NCBI RefSeq assembly: GCF_036242395.1
Contig: NZ_CP108458.1
Location: forward strand, 4,278,001 to 4,342,000
Source: Kitasatospora sp. NBC_01266
GTDB lineage: Bacteria > Actinomycetota > Actinomycetes > Streptomycetales > Streptomycetaceae
Direction: 5' to 3'
Length of the DNA: 64,000 nucleotides
Position numbers and translations under genes: made by a program. This document shows positions 45,397-52,779 of this stretch, piece after piece. The notes beneath the pieces are model-generated. The model saw nothing but the letters and a program-made list of their open reading frames with translations, was not told the origin of the DNA and did not search any database. How positions within the stretch are numbered: the first letter of the stretch is position 1; each line of letters begins with the position of its first letter.

Positions 45397-45987
45397 ATGG
45401 CCGAGAACCCGCTGCGCACCACCTACACCGTCGACTCCCTGCTCGCCGTCACCGTGGAGGTCTTCAACACCCGCGGCTACGACGGCACCTCGATGGAGGA
45501 CCTGTCGCGGGCCGCCGGGATCTCCAAGTCCTCGATCTACCACCACGTGCGCGGCAAGGAGGAGCTGCTGCGCCTGGCGGTCGGGCGGGCGCTGGACGGC
45601 CTGTTCGGGATCCTGGAGGAGCCGGCGGCGCTGACCGGGCGCCCGGTGGACCGGCTGGAGCACGTGGTGCGGCGCACCACCGAGGTGCTGCTGACCGAGC
45701 TGCCCTACGTGACGCTGCTGCTGCGGGTGCGCGGCAACACCGGGACCGAGCAGTGGGCGCTGGAGCGGCGGCGGGACTTCGACCACCGGGTGGCGGAGCT
45801 GGTCCGGGAGGCGGTGACGGCCGGCGAGCTGCGGGCGGACGTGGAGCCGCGGCTGGCCACCCGGCTGCTCTTCGGGATGATCAACTCGATCGTGGAGTGG
45901 TACCGCCCGGCCGGCGCCGGCGGCCCGCAGGTCGACGGCGTGCCGGACGCGGTGATCCACCTGGCCTTCGACGGTCTGCGCGCGTAG
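45397..45987 (+). CDS. TetR family transcriptional regulator (PaaR-like)
   Basis: 196 residues. TetR DNA-binding domain at about 10-60 (LLAVTVEVFNTRGYDGTSMEDLSRAAGISKSSIYHHVRGKEELL) and a helical ligand domain (about 70-195) with TELPYVTLLLRVRGNTGTEQWAL. ATG 45397 has CGGAG immediately upstream; an upstream frame extension is not supported. The position facing paaN suggests a PaaR-like sensor of phenylacetyl-CoA or another acyl-CoA; ligand inferred from context. Confidence 0.88.
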   Translation: MAENPLRTTYTVDSLLAVTVEVFNTRGYDGTSMEDLSRAAGISKSSIYHHVRGKEELLRLAVGRALDGLFGILEEPAALTGRPVDRLEHVVRRTTEVLLTELPYVTLLLRVRGNTGTEQWALERRRDFDHRVAELVREAVTAGELRADVEPRLATRLLFGMINSIVEWYRPAGAGGPQVDGVPDAVIHLAFDGLRA

Positions 45988-46004
45988 GCGCACAGCGAGT
46001 GCCG

Positions 46005-46529
46005 TCAGGCCGGCGGCACCCGGTCGGTCTCCTCGAAGACCAGCAGCGTCTGGGTCGACAGCACGTCGGGGATGCTCTGGATGCTGCCCAGCACCAGCTC
46101 CCGCAGCGCCCGGTTGTCAGCTGTGTGGACCAGCATCAGCACGTCGAACTCGCCGCCCACCAGCGCGATGTGCGCCACCCCCGGCAGGTCGAGCAGCTGC
46201 TCGCGCACGGTCCGCCAGGAGTTCTGCACGATCTTCAGCGTGACGTACGCGCAGGCGCCCTGCCCGGCCCGTTCGTGGTCGACCCGGGCGGTGAAGCCGC
46301 GGATCACGCCGTCCTCCATCATCCGGGCGATCCGGGCGTAGGCGTTGGCCCGCGAGACGTGCACCCGCTCGGCGACCGAGCGGATCGAGGCCCGGCCGTC
46401 CTGCTGGAGCAGCCGCAGGATCGAGCGGTCCACCCGGTCCAGTCCCCGGTCGGGACCGCCGTTCACCACACCCGCCGGGGTCGGCTGAGGTCTGCCCCCG
46501 CCGGACCCGGCCATTTGTTCAGCGCCCAT
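46005..46529 (-). CDS. Lrp/AsnC family regulator (BkdR-like)
   Basis: 174 residues. HTH at about 33-80 (LDRVDRSILRLLQQDGRASIRSVAERVHVSRANAYARIARMMEDGVI) and the RAM/AsnC effector domain (GACAYVTLKIV; GVAHIALVGGEFDVLMLVHTADN). The N-terminal 30 residues are a Gly-rich extension. ATG 46529 has GGGAGGG upstream; another ATG is at 46514. Divergent from the E1alpha gene, as BkdR is next to bkd operons, so it probably senses branched-chain amino acids and controls that operon. Confidence 0.9.
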   Translation of the reverse strand: MGAEQMAGSGGGRPQPTPAGVVNGGPDRGLDRVDRSILRLLQQDGRASIRSVAERVHVSRANAYARIARMMEDGVIRGFTARVDHERAGQGACAYVTLKIVQNSWRTVREQLLDLPGVAHIALVGGEFDVLMLVHTADNRALRELVLGSIQSIPDVLSTQTLLVFEETDRVPPA

Positions 46530-46628
46530 GGCCCCGAGCCCTCCCAAGATGGACGTGCTGCTTTCAGCAGACTGCCGTGACGGCCGATTGTCCAGCACCT
46601 TCGCTCGGCTGTGGCCACAATGAGTAGA

Positions 46629-46646
46629 CAACCGAACAATCGGTTG
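46629..46646. promoter_or_regulatory. TetR-type operator before the E1alpha-E1beta-E2 operon
   Basis: CAACCGA (46629-46635) and TCGGTTG (46640-46646) form a perfect dyad with ACAA in the centre. The core ACCGAACAATCGGTTGG differs from the paaN/tetR dyad in only two or three bases. It lies about 78 bp before E1alpha and 100 bp before the Lrp-type gene. Confidence 0.65.
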
Positions 46647-46723
46647 GGAGGCAACACCCCACCTGCCGCCGCCCTGCTCCCCCGAAGCGCGGCCCCGCCC
46701 TCCCCACCCCTTGGAGGTGCCTG

Positions 46724-47857
46724 ATGACCGTCCTCGACCACCGGCCCACCACGCCCGTTCCCCCGTGGCTGCCCGACGCGACCGGCCCGCGGACCGACCC
46801 CGCGCCCCTCCTGCCGGACCACACCCCGGTCCGCGTGCTCGGCACCCCGGCGCTGGCCAAGTACGACCCCGAGCTGCTCCGCGACCTCTACCGCCGACTG
46901 GTGATCGGCCGCCGCTACAACCAGCAGGCGACCACCCTCACCAAGCAGGGCAGGCTCGCCGTCTACCCGTCCTCCACCGGCCAGGAGGCCTGCGAGGTGG
47001 CCGCCGCCACCGTGCTGCGGGCCGAGGACTGGCTCTTCCCCAGCTACCGGGACACCCTGGCCGTGGTCGGCCGCGGCGTCGACCCGCTGGCCGCGCTCAC
47101 CCTGCTGCGCGGCAGCGCGCACACCGGCTACGACCCGCTGGCCACCCGCACCGCCCCGCTCTGCACCCCGCTCGCCACCCAGGCCCCGCACGCGGTCGGC
47201 CTGGCGCACGCGGCCCGGCTGCGCGGCGAGAGCGTGGTCGCGCTGGCGATGCTCGGCGACGGCGGCACCAGCGAGGGCGACTTCCACGAGGCGCTGAACT
47301 TCGCGGCCGTGCTGAACGCCCCGGTGGTCTTCCTGGTGCAGAACAACGGCTACGCCATCTCGGTCCCGCTGACCAAGCAGTCCGCCGCACCGAGCCTGGC
47401 GCACAAGGCCGTCGGCTACGGCATGCCGGGCCGGCTGGTGGACGGCAACGACGCGGTGGCCGTGCACGAGGTGCTGGCCGAGGCGATGGACCGGGCCCGC
47501 AACGGCGGTGGCCCCACCCTGGTGGAGGCGCTGACCTACCGGCTGGACGCGCACACCAACGCCGACGACGCGACCCGCTACCGGGAGTCGGAGGAGGTGG
47601 AGGCCTGGCGCGAGCACGACCCGCTGACCCTGATGGAGCGCCACCTGCGCGCCGCCGGGGTGCTGGACGACGCGCTGGTCGCCCAGGCGACCGAGCAGGC
47701 CGAGGCCCTCGCCGCCACCATGCGCGCCGAGTTCCACGCCGAGCCCGAACTGGACCCGCTCAGCCTCTTCCAGCATGTCTACGCCGAGCCGACGCCGCAA
47801 CTGCGCGAGCAGGCCGAGCAGTTGGCCGCCGAGCTGGCCGCGGAGGCGGGAGCGTGA
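46724..47857 (+). CDS. bkdA: 2-oxoacid dehydrogenase E1 component, alpha subunit
   Basis: 377 residues. The thiamine-diphosphate subunit: AVYPSSTGQEACEVAAATVL, the TPP-binding motif GDGGTSEGDFHEALNFAAVLNAPVVFLVQNNGYAIS (GDG...NN), and the phosphorylation-loop-like YRLDAHTNADDATRYR. It decarboxylates a 2-oxoacid and, with the beta subunit, passes the acyl group to E2 lipoate. The BkdR-like gene next door favours branched-chain 2-oxoacids (supplying starters for branched fatty acids), although such genes are often labelled pyruvate dehydrogenase. GGAGG lies 7-12 bp before ATG 46724. Confidence 0.92.
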   Translation: MTVLDHRPTTPVPPWLPDATGPRTDPAPLLPDHTPVRVLGTPALAKYDPELLRDLYRRLVIGRRYNQQATTLTKQGRLAVYPSSTGQEACEVAAATVLRAEDWLFPSYRDTLAVVGRGVDPLAALTLLRGSAHTGYDPLATRTAPLCTPLATQAPHAVGLAHAARLRGESVVALAMLGDGGTSEGDFHEALNFAAVLNAPVVFLVQNNGYAISVPLTKQSAAPSLAHKAVGYGMPGRLVDGNDAVAVHEVLAEAMDRARNGGGPTLVEALTYRLDAHTNADDATRYRESEEVEAWREHDPLTLMERHLRAAGVLDDALVAQATEQAEALAATMRAEFHAEPELDPLSLFQHVYAEPTPQLREQAEQLAAELAAEAGA

Positions 47858-48852
47858 GCACTGTGACCACAGCCCGCGGCACCAGCAGCATGGCGCAGGC
47901 GCTCAACGCCGCGCTGCGCGACGAGATGCGCGCCGACCCGATGGTGCACCTGCTGGGCGAGGACGTCGGCGCCCTGGGCGGCGTCTTCCGGATCACCGAC
48001 GGCCTGACGGCCGAGTTCGGCGCCGACCGCTGCCTGGACACCCCGCTCGCCGAGGCGGGCATCCTGGGCACCGCGATCGGCATGGCGATGTACGGCCTAC
48101 GTCCCGTGGTGGAGATGCAGTTCGACGCCTTCGCCTACCCGGCGATGGAGCAACTCGTCTCGCACGTAGCCAAGATGCGCAACCGCACGGCCGGCCGGCT
48201 GGCGCTGCCGATCACCGTCCGGATCCCCTACGGCGGCGGGATCGGCGGGGTCGAGCACCACAGCGACTCCTCCGAGGCCTACTACGCGAGCACCCCGGGC
48301 CTGCACGTGGTCACCCCGGCCACCGTGGACGACGCCTACGGGCTGCTGCGCGCCTCGATCGCCTCCGACGACCCGGTGATCTTCCTGGAGCCCAAGCGGC
48401 TCTACTGGTCCAAGGCCGAGCTGAACACCAGCGCCGCCACCGAGCCGATCGGCCGCGCGGTGCTGCGCCGCCCCGGCAACTCGGCGGTGCTGATCACCTA
48501 CGGGCCCTCGCTGCCGGTCTGCCTGGAGGCCGCCGAGGCCGCGAAGGCCGAGGGCTGGGACCTCGCGGTGCTCGACCTGCGCAGCCTGGTGCCGTTCGAC
48601 GACGCCACGGTGGCCGAGGTGGTCCGCTCGGTGGGCCGCGCGGTGGTGGTCCACGAGTCGACCGGCTTCGGCGGGATCGGCGCGGAGATCGCCGCCCGGG
48701 TCACCGAGCGCTGCTTCCACCACCTGGCCGCACCCGTCCTGCGGGTGACCGGCTTCGACATCCCGTACCCGCCGCCGATGCTGGAGCACCACCACCTGCC
48801 CGGGGTGGACCGGATCCTGGACGCGGTCGCCAAGCTGCAGTGGGAGGACTGA
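47854..48852 (+). CDS. bkdB: 2-oxoacid dehydrogenase E1 component, beta subunit
   Basis: 332 residues of the transketolase C-terminal type: MAQALNAALRDEMRADPMVHLLGEDVGALGGVFRIT, TPLAEAGILGTAIGMAMYGLRPVVEMQFDAF, RIPYGGGIGGVEHHSDSSEAYYASTPGLHVVTP, and the C-terminal AVVVHESTGFGGIGAEIAARV. It forms the alpha2beta2 E1 with the preceding gene. The GTG start overlaps the alpha-subunit stop (GTGA), a sign of matched translation. A second GTG nine bases later is possible. Confidence 0.93.
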   Translation: MSTVTTARGTSSMAQALNAALRDEMRADPMVHLLGEDVGALGGVFRITDGLTAEFGADRCLDTPLAEAGILGTAIGMAMYGLRPVVEMQFDAFAYPAMEQLVSHVAKMRNRTAGRLALPITVRIPYGGGIGGVEHHSDSSEAYYASTPGLHVVTPATVDDAYGLLRASIASDDPVIFLEPKRLYWSKAELNTSAATEPIGRAVLRRPGNSAVLITYGPSLPVCLEAAEAAKAEGWDLAVLDLRSLVPFDDATVAEVVRSVGRAVVVHESTGFGGIGAEIAARVTERCFHHLAAPVLRVTGFDIPYPPPMLEHHHLPGVDRILDAVAKLQWED

Positions 48853-48857
48853 GCGTG

Positions 48858-50156
48858 ATGCCGATCGTGCGCGAGTTCACCCTGCCCGACCTCGGTGAGG
48901 GGCTCACCGGGGCCGAGGTGGTGCGCTGGCTGGTGGAGGTCGGCGACGTGATCGCCGTCGACCAGCCGGTGGTCGAGGTGGAGACCGCCAAGGCGATGGT
49001 GGAGGTGCCCTGCCCGTACGGCGGGGTGGTCACCGCGCGCTACGGCGAGGTCGGCGAGGAGCGGGCGGTGGGGCAGCCGCTGGTCACCGTGGCCGTCTCG
49101 CCGGAGCCCGGGACGGACGTGCCCGGCCTGGGCGGCGCCGCCGAGAACGAGCGTCCGCTGGTCGGCTTCGGCGTGGCGGAGGGCGGCAAGGGCTCGCGCC
49201 GCCGCCGGGTGGGCGTCGGTGTCGGCGGCGGCAGCGCGCCGGTCGTCACGCAGCCCGCGCCGGTCGTCGAGCCGCTGCCCGTCCGCACCGCGATCGCCGT
49301 CATCTCCCCGCTGGTGCGCAAGCTGGCCCGGGAGCACGGGGTCGACCTGACCGCCGTCGCCGGCAGCGGCCCGGACGGCCTGATCATGCGCGCCGACGTG
49401 CAGCGGGCGATCCAGCCGGTGGCAACCCCCGCACCCGCCACGGTGTCTGCGGACGCGGAGGTCGTCCCGCTGCGCGGCCTGCGCCGCACGGTGGCCGAGA
49501 AGCTCACCCGCAGCCACCACGAGATCCCGGCGGTCACTGTCTGGGTGGACGCGGACGCGACCGAACTGCTCGCCGTGCGCGCCCAGATGAACCAGGCACC
49601 GGACGCCCCGAAGGTCAGCCTGCTCGCACTGTTCGCCCGGATCTGCGTGGCCGCGCTGGCCCGCCACCCCGAGCTCAACTCCAGCGTGGACCTGGACGCG
49701 AACGGCACCCCGGTCGCGCTGCGCCGGCACACCGCCGTCCACCTGGGCTTCGCCGCCCAGAGCGAGCGCGGCCTGGTGGTCCCGGTGGTGCGCGACGCGC
49801 AGCAGCTCACCACCGAGCAACTGGGCGCCGAACTGGGCCGGTTGACAGCTTCCGCACGCGCCGGCTCGCTCACCCCGGCCGAGCTGACCGGCGGCACCTT
49901 CACGCTCAACAACTACGGCGTCTTCGGCGTCGACGGCTCCACCCCGATCCTCAACCACCCGGAGGCGGCCATGCTCGGGGTGGGCCGGATCACGGCCAAA
50001 CCATGGGTCCACGAAGGTGAGTTGGCGGTCCGCCAAGTGACCCAGCTGTCGTTCACCTTCGACCACCGGGTCTGCGACGGCGGCACGGCGGGCGGCTTCC
50101 TGCGCTTCGTCGCGGACTGCGTGGAGCGGCCGGGGATGCTGCTGCGGCAGCTCTGA
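48858..50156 (+). CDS. bkdC: 2-oxoacid dehydrogenase E2 (dihydrolipoyl acyltransferase)
   Basis: 432 residues. One lipoyl domain (about 1-78, lipoylated Lys in VEVETAKAMVEVP), a basic Gly/Val linker, a peripheral E1/E3-binding domain (about 150-190, ISPLVRKLAREHGVDL and GPDGLIMRADVQ), a second linker, and the catalytic domain (about 205-432) with TFTLNNYGVFGVDG and the active-site His in FDHRVCDGG. It moves the acyl group from lipoate to CoA. No E3 gene follows, so dihydrolipoamide dehydrogenase is supplied from elsewhere. ATG 48858 or the preceding GTG 48855 may start; GGAGG is 7-10 bp upstream. Confidence 0.93.
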   Translation: MPIVREFTLPDLGEGLTGAEVVRWLVEVGDVIAVDQPVVEVETAKAMVEVPCPYGGVVTARYGEVGEERAVGQPLVTVAVSPEPGTDVPGLGGAAENERPLVGFGVAEGGKGSRRRRVGVGVGGGSAPVVTQPAPVVEPLPVRTAIAVISPLVRKLAREHGVDLTAVAGSGPDGLIMRADVQRAIQPVATPAPATVSADAEVVPLRGLRRTVAEKLTRSHHEIPAVTVWVDADATELLAVRAQMNQAPDAPKVSLLALFARICVAALARHPELNSSVDLDANGTPVALRRHTAVHLGFAAQSERGLVVPVVRDAQQLTTEQLGAELGRLTASARAGSLTPAELTGGTFTLNNYGVFGVDGSTPILNHPEAAMLGVGRITAKPWVHEGELAVRQVTQLSFTFDHRVCDGGTAGGFLRFVADCVERPGMLLRQL

Positions 50157-50286
50157 GCGGCGGGCGACGCGGGGCAAGGCTGCGGCGGTGCTTGATGAGA
50201 CCGCCGTGGCCGAGCCGAGGAGGTCTCCCGACGGGGGCTCACCATCCAGCAGCTTGGATTGCAGGCTCCACGAGACGGCCGCTTCA

Positions 50287-50318
50287 TCTACAACAAAGGG
50301 TGTTGTAGATCTACAACA
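50287..50318. promoter_or_regulatory. Three TCTACAACA half-sites
   Basis: TCTACAACA (50287-50295), TGTTGTAGA (50301-50309) and TCTACAACA (50310-50318) lie in a row. The last two make a perfect 18-bp palindrome; the first two make a hairpin with a 5-base loop. They overlap the 3' end of the 57-residue membrane protein gene, between two convergent gene ends, an unusual place for an operator. Function unknown; a terminator-like role on the minus strand is possible. Confidence 0.45.
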
Positions 50319-50461
50319 TTTTCGGCGGAGACGGTGGTGTCCTCGCCGGGCCTGGTCAGCCGGAGTGAGGTGACGACTCCGAGGGCGACGCCCGCGAGCG
50401 CGAGCGTGAAGACGATCGCCAGGGCCGCGATGATCAGGGCGTCCTCGGTGCCGGGCCTCAC
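50288..50461 (-). CDS. Small single-helix membrane protein (57 residues)
   Basis: The frame begins GTG AGG CCC GGC and codes VRPGTEDALIIAALAIVF..., with one clear membrane helix (about 8-35, rich in Ala, Leu, Ile and Val) and then SLRLTRPGEDTTVSAENVVD, ending LLL-type HPLL before TAG. The GTG overlaps the stop of the preceding 79-residue gene by four bases, and codon third positions are GC-rich until the last few codons, where the palindrome begins. No family is recognised. Likely the last gene of a coupled chain of four. Confidence 0.6.
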   Translation of the reverse strand: MRPGTEDALIIAALAIVFTLALAGVALGVVTSLRLTRPGEDTTVSAENVVDLQHPLL

Positions 50462-50697
50462 CGGCGGATGCCGATGAGGCGCCGGCCGAGCCGGGCGGCG
50501 AGGTCCTGGAGCAGGTGGTCGGCCTGCTGGTGGGTGAGGGCGAGGGCGAGCTGCTCGCCGGGGCCGACGTGGATGTCGAGGTCGACGGCGGCCCGGAGCT
50601 GGACGGCGGCGTCGGGCACGGACTCGACATCGAGGTGGGCGACGGTGGTCCGCTCGACGTGGGGCGGGGCGGTGCCGAGGACGATCAGGACTCCCAC
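50458..50697 (-). CDS. Hypothetical protein (79 residues)
   Basis: GTG 50697 starts VGVLIVLGTAPPHVERTT and the chain ends LGRRLIGIRR. It contains alternating hydrophobic strands (VQLRAAVDLDIHV) and one helix (LTHQQADHLLQDLAARLGRRL). No family recognised. Its start lies inside the end of the preceding 24-codon frame and its stop overlaps the start of the 57-residue membrane protein gene, so it belongs to a tightly packed unit with the ATP-binding protein. Confidence 0.6.
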   Translation of the reverse strand: MGVLIVLGTAPPHVERTTVAHLDVESVPDAAVQLRAAVDLDIHVGPGEQLALALTHQQADHLLQDLAARLGRRLIGIRR

Positions 50698-50759
50698 GGG
50701 CTGCCCTCCGCTTCCACCTCGTTGATCAGGGCGCGGACGGTGAGCTGGGCGGCGGTCAC
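50685..50759 (-). CDS. Micro-gene of 24 codons linking two genes
   Basis: GTG 50759 overlaps the ATP-binding protein stop (GTGA) and codes VTAAQLTVRALINEVEAEG, then SPWES and TGA at 50687-50685; the next gene's GTG starts inside it at 50697. The peptide could be an amphipathic helix, or the frame may serve only to pass ribosomes from one gene to the next. Support is the double overlap and the GC-rich third positions; there is no family match. Confidence 0.4.
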   Translation of the reverse strand: MTAAQLTVRALINEVEAEGSPWES

Positions 50760-51157
50760 GCGGCCGAGTCCAGCTCGAACCAGACCCGCTTGCCTCCGCG
50801 CTTGTGCGGGGCGGCGCCGAACCGATGCGTGAGCGAGCGGACCAGGTGCAGGCCCCGGCCGGACAGCTCGTAGGGGTCGGCGGTGCGGGTGCGCTGCTCG
50901 GGCAGGGCGGGGCTGTCGTCGGCGACGGAGACGCGGAGCGTGCGGAAGGCCTGGTCGGCGAGGAGCACGACAACGACGACGGGCGCGGGGCTGCCGCCGT
51001 GCTTCCAGGCGTTGACGAAGAGCTCGTGCAGGGCGAGTTCGGCGTCGTGGATGAGGTCGGTGGACCACCCGGCGGTGGTGAGGAGGTCGCGCAGCTCCTC
51101 CCGGGCGGCGGACCAGTCGGGCGGCTGGGGGAAGGTGGGCAGGGTGCAGGAACGCAT
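50756..51157 (-). CDS. ATP-binding protein, RsbW/SpoIIAB-like (HATPase_c)
   Basis: 133 residues of a lone HATPase_c domain: helix with N-box ELALHELFVNAWKHGG, strand VSVADDSPALP (G1-like), and G2-like SGRGLHLVRSLTHRFG, ending KRVWFEL. Such small GHKL proteins act as anti-sigma kinases or partners of DUF397/DUF5753 regulators in streptomycetes, where many copies exist. It is divergent from a DUF5753 regulator and DUF397 gene, with a 24-bp palindrome between, matching that usual trio. Confidence 0.88.
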   Translation of the reverse strand: MRSCTLPTFPQPPDWSAAREELRDLLTTAGWSTDLIHDAELALHELFVNAWKHGGSPAPVVVVVLLADQAFRTLRVSVADDSPALPEQRTRTADPYELSGRGLHLVRSLTHRFGAAPHKRGGKRVWFELDSAA

Positions 51158-51266
51158 GGGGAACCTCCGCGAGGCGGTGGGGTGGTGAGGTGATCGGCGG
51201 ATGCGTCGCCGTGAGCCAGGCCAGGACGGGACTGGTGAGGTCGCGTGTGGCTGCTTCTGCGGTGCG

Positions 51267-51290
51267 AGGGCAGTAGGCGCCTACTGCCCT
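51267..51290. promoter_or_regulatory. 24-bp perfect palindrome
   Basis: Bases 51267-51278 (AGGGCAGTAGGC) are exactly inverted at 51279-51290 with no central gap. The site lies in the 298-bp gap between the ATP-binding protein gene (110 bp away) and the DUF5753 regulator gene (166 bp away). Symmetry this long without a spacer is more like a protein-binding site than a terminator hairpin. The DUF5753 regulator is the obvious candidate binder. Confidence 0.6.
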
Positions 51291-51455
51291 GGTGACAGGC
51301 ATTACTGACGATCCGTCGGATCGGTATGCCAACGACCATAGCGCAGCTCCGGTTAAATTTACCCGCCCTGCTGGAAGGTTCCCTCGCCCGAGTGACAGCT
51401 GGCCCGCGAGTCGGTTCGCGCGGCACACTGATCCGACGAGAATCGAGAGGACGCC

Positions 51456-52322
51456 ATGGCCAGTCGCACCAGCCCAACGCTCCGCCAGCGACGCGTGGGG
51501 ACTGAGCTGCGGAGAATGCGGGAGCAGGCCGGCCTCGGAGGCAGCCAGCTCGCTCGCCTGCTCGGCGTCACCCCTGCCCACATCACACAGTTGGAGAGCG
51601 GCAAGACCACGGTCAGCGTAGAGCGGCTGTACGCGATCGCCAGGGCCTGCATGTGCGACAACCAGCCCTTGCTTGATGCGTTGGCCGATGTCATCGCTGA
51701 TCGGGGCAAGGGTGGCTGGTGGGAGGAGTATCGGGGAGAGCTCCCGATCGACTTCCTTGAAGTGGCTGAACTCGAAGGCCACGCGCGAGAGATCGTCGCG
51801 TTCAACATGGCCTTTGTCCCAGGGCTGCTTCAGACACGTTCATACGCGAAGGCCTTGTTCGCAGGAGAACTCGTTCCTCTTCGCGGTCAGGAGATCGACC
51901 TCAGGGTCTCCTTCCGCCTGCGCAGGCAGCAAGAAATTCGCTCCAGCGAGACGCCGTACCGAGCGCTGGTGCACGAGGCAGCCTTGCATGGCCACTACGG
52001 CGGGCGTGACGTACTCATCGACCAGCTCGCCTCCCTCATCGAGAGTTTCGAGCATCCGGGCACCTCGATCAGAGTCATCCCCTTCGAGGCGGTCACCTTC
52101 CCGGTCCCGAGCGAGGATCTCGTCCGCATGGCGGGCGATGTGCCAGAACTGGACACGGTCCAGGTCGATGCCTCCTACGGTGCGCACATCCTTGATCAAC
52201 CCGCGCGGCTTGCACGCTACCGTGCGACCCTTGAGCGCCTCGAAGCCATCGCTCTCTCGGAAGATGACTCGCTGGGCTTCATCCGCTCGACCATGAAAGA
52301 GGTCCAACGCAAACATGGCTAG
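51456..52322 (+). CDS. XRE-type helix-turn-helix regulator with DUF5753
   Basis: 288 residues. HTH_31/XRE domain at about 8-70 (LRRMREQAGLGGSQLARLLGVTPAHITQLESGKTTVSVERLYAIARA) and DUF5753 at about 100-280 (VAELEGHAREIVAFNMAFVPGLLQTRSYAKALF; FRLRRQQEI; VIPFEAVTFPVPSEDLV). This is the WhiJ-like class that regulates development together with a DUF397 protein. Its stop overlaps the following DUF397 start, giving translational coupling. Codon choice is slightly less GC-biased than in neighbours, as often seen for this mobile-like paralogue family. Confidence 0.93.
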   Translation: MASRTSPTLRQRRVGTELRRMREQAGLGGSQLARLLGVTPAHITQLESGKTTVSVERLYAIARACMCDNQPLLDALADVIADRGKGGWWEEYRGELPIDFLEVAELEGHAREIVAFNMAFVPGLLQTRSYAKALFAGELVPLRGQEIDLRVSFRLRRQQEIRSSETPYRALVHEAALHGHYGGRDVLIDQLASLIESFEHPGTSIRVIPFEAVTFPVPSEDLVRMAGDVPELDTVQVDASYGAHILDQPARLARYRATLERLEAIALSEDDSLGFIRSTMKEVQRKHG

Positions 52323-52518
52323 CTCGTCGTGGCAGAAGTCCAGCTACAGTGCCAACGCCAACGAGTGTGTCGAAGTCCGCACCGCCGACGGCCTGATCGA
52401 ACTCCGCGAATCCGACGAGGGTGGCGTCATCGTCCGCACCACCCCCACCAAGTTCGCCAAGTTCCTCCAGGGCGTCAAGGACGGCGAGTTCGACCACTTC
52501 GCCAGCCCCTCCAACTGA
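52315..52518 (+). CDS. DUF397 domain-containing protein
   Basis: 67 residues with the DUF397 signature WQKSSYSANANECVEVRTADGLIELRESDE, then IVRTTPTKFAKFLQGVKDGEF. It overlaps the DUF5753 regulator gene by eight bases. DUF397 proteins are thought to modify the activity of the partner regulator, in the manner of WhiJ/BldB-linked pairs; that role is family knowledge, not seen here. Confidence 0.93.
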   Translation: MASSSWQKSSYSANANECVEVRTADGLIELRESDEGGVIVRTTPTKFAKFLQGVKDGEFDHFASPSN

Positions 52519-52557
52519 CCCACTGACGATCCCGCTCCTCTGGGACCGATGTCTTCC

Positions 52558-52599
52558 GAAGGCCGCAGATCTGCGCGAAAGTGCAGGTCGGCGGCCTTC
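52558..52599 (+). terminator. Terminator of the DUF5753-DUF397 unit
   Basis: GAAGGCCGC (52558-52566) pairs with GCGGCCTTC (52591-52599); the 24-nt loop contains further pairing (CTGCGCGAAAGTGCAG). TTCCC follows the stem. It begins 40 bp beyond the DUF397 stop. Confidence 0.65.
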
Positions 52600-52779
52600 T
52601 TCCCGGTGCGCGCAGACCACAACGGAGTGGGTCCACCGGCCGCCCGGCGGGCAAAGGGAGCGAGCCTAGCGCGCGGAGTGGGCGTCCGTCCGGCGTTTGC
52701 TCGATTTGTCGGATCAGCTGTTCGGCCGTGCCACGCTGCTTGAGGCGTTACTGGGACGACCGGAGGCGAAACGATTCTC

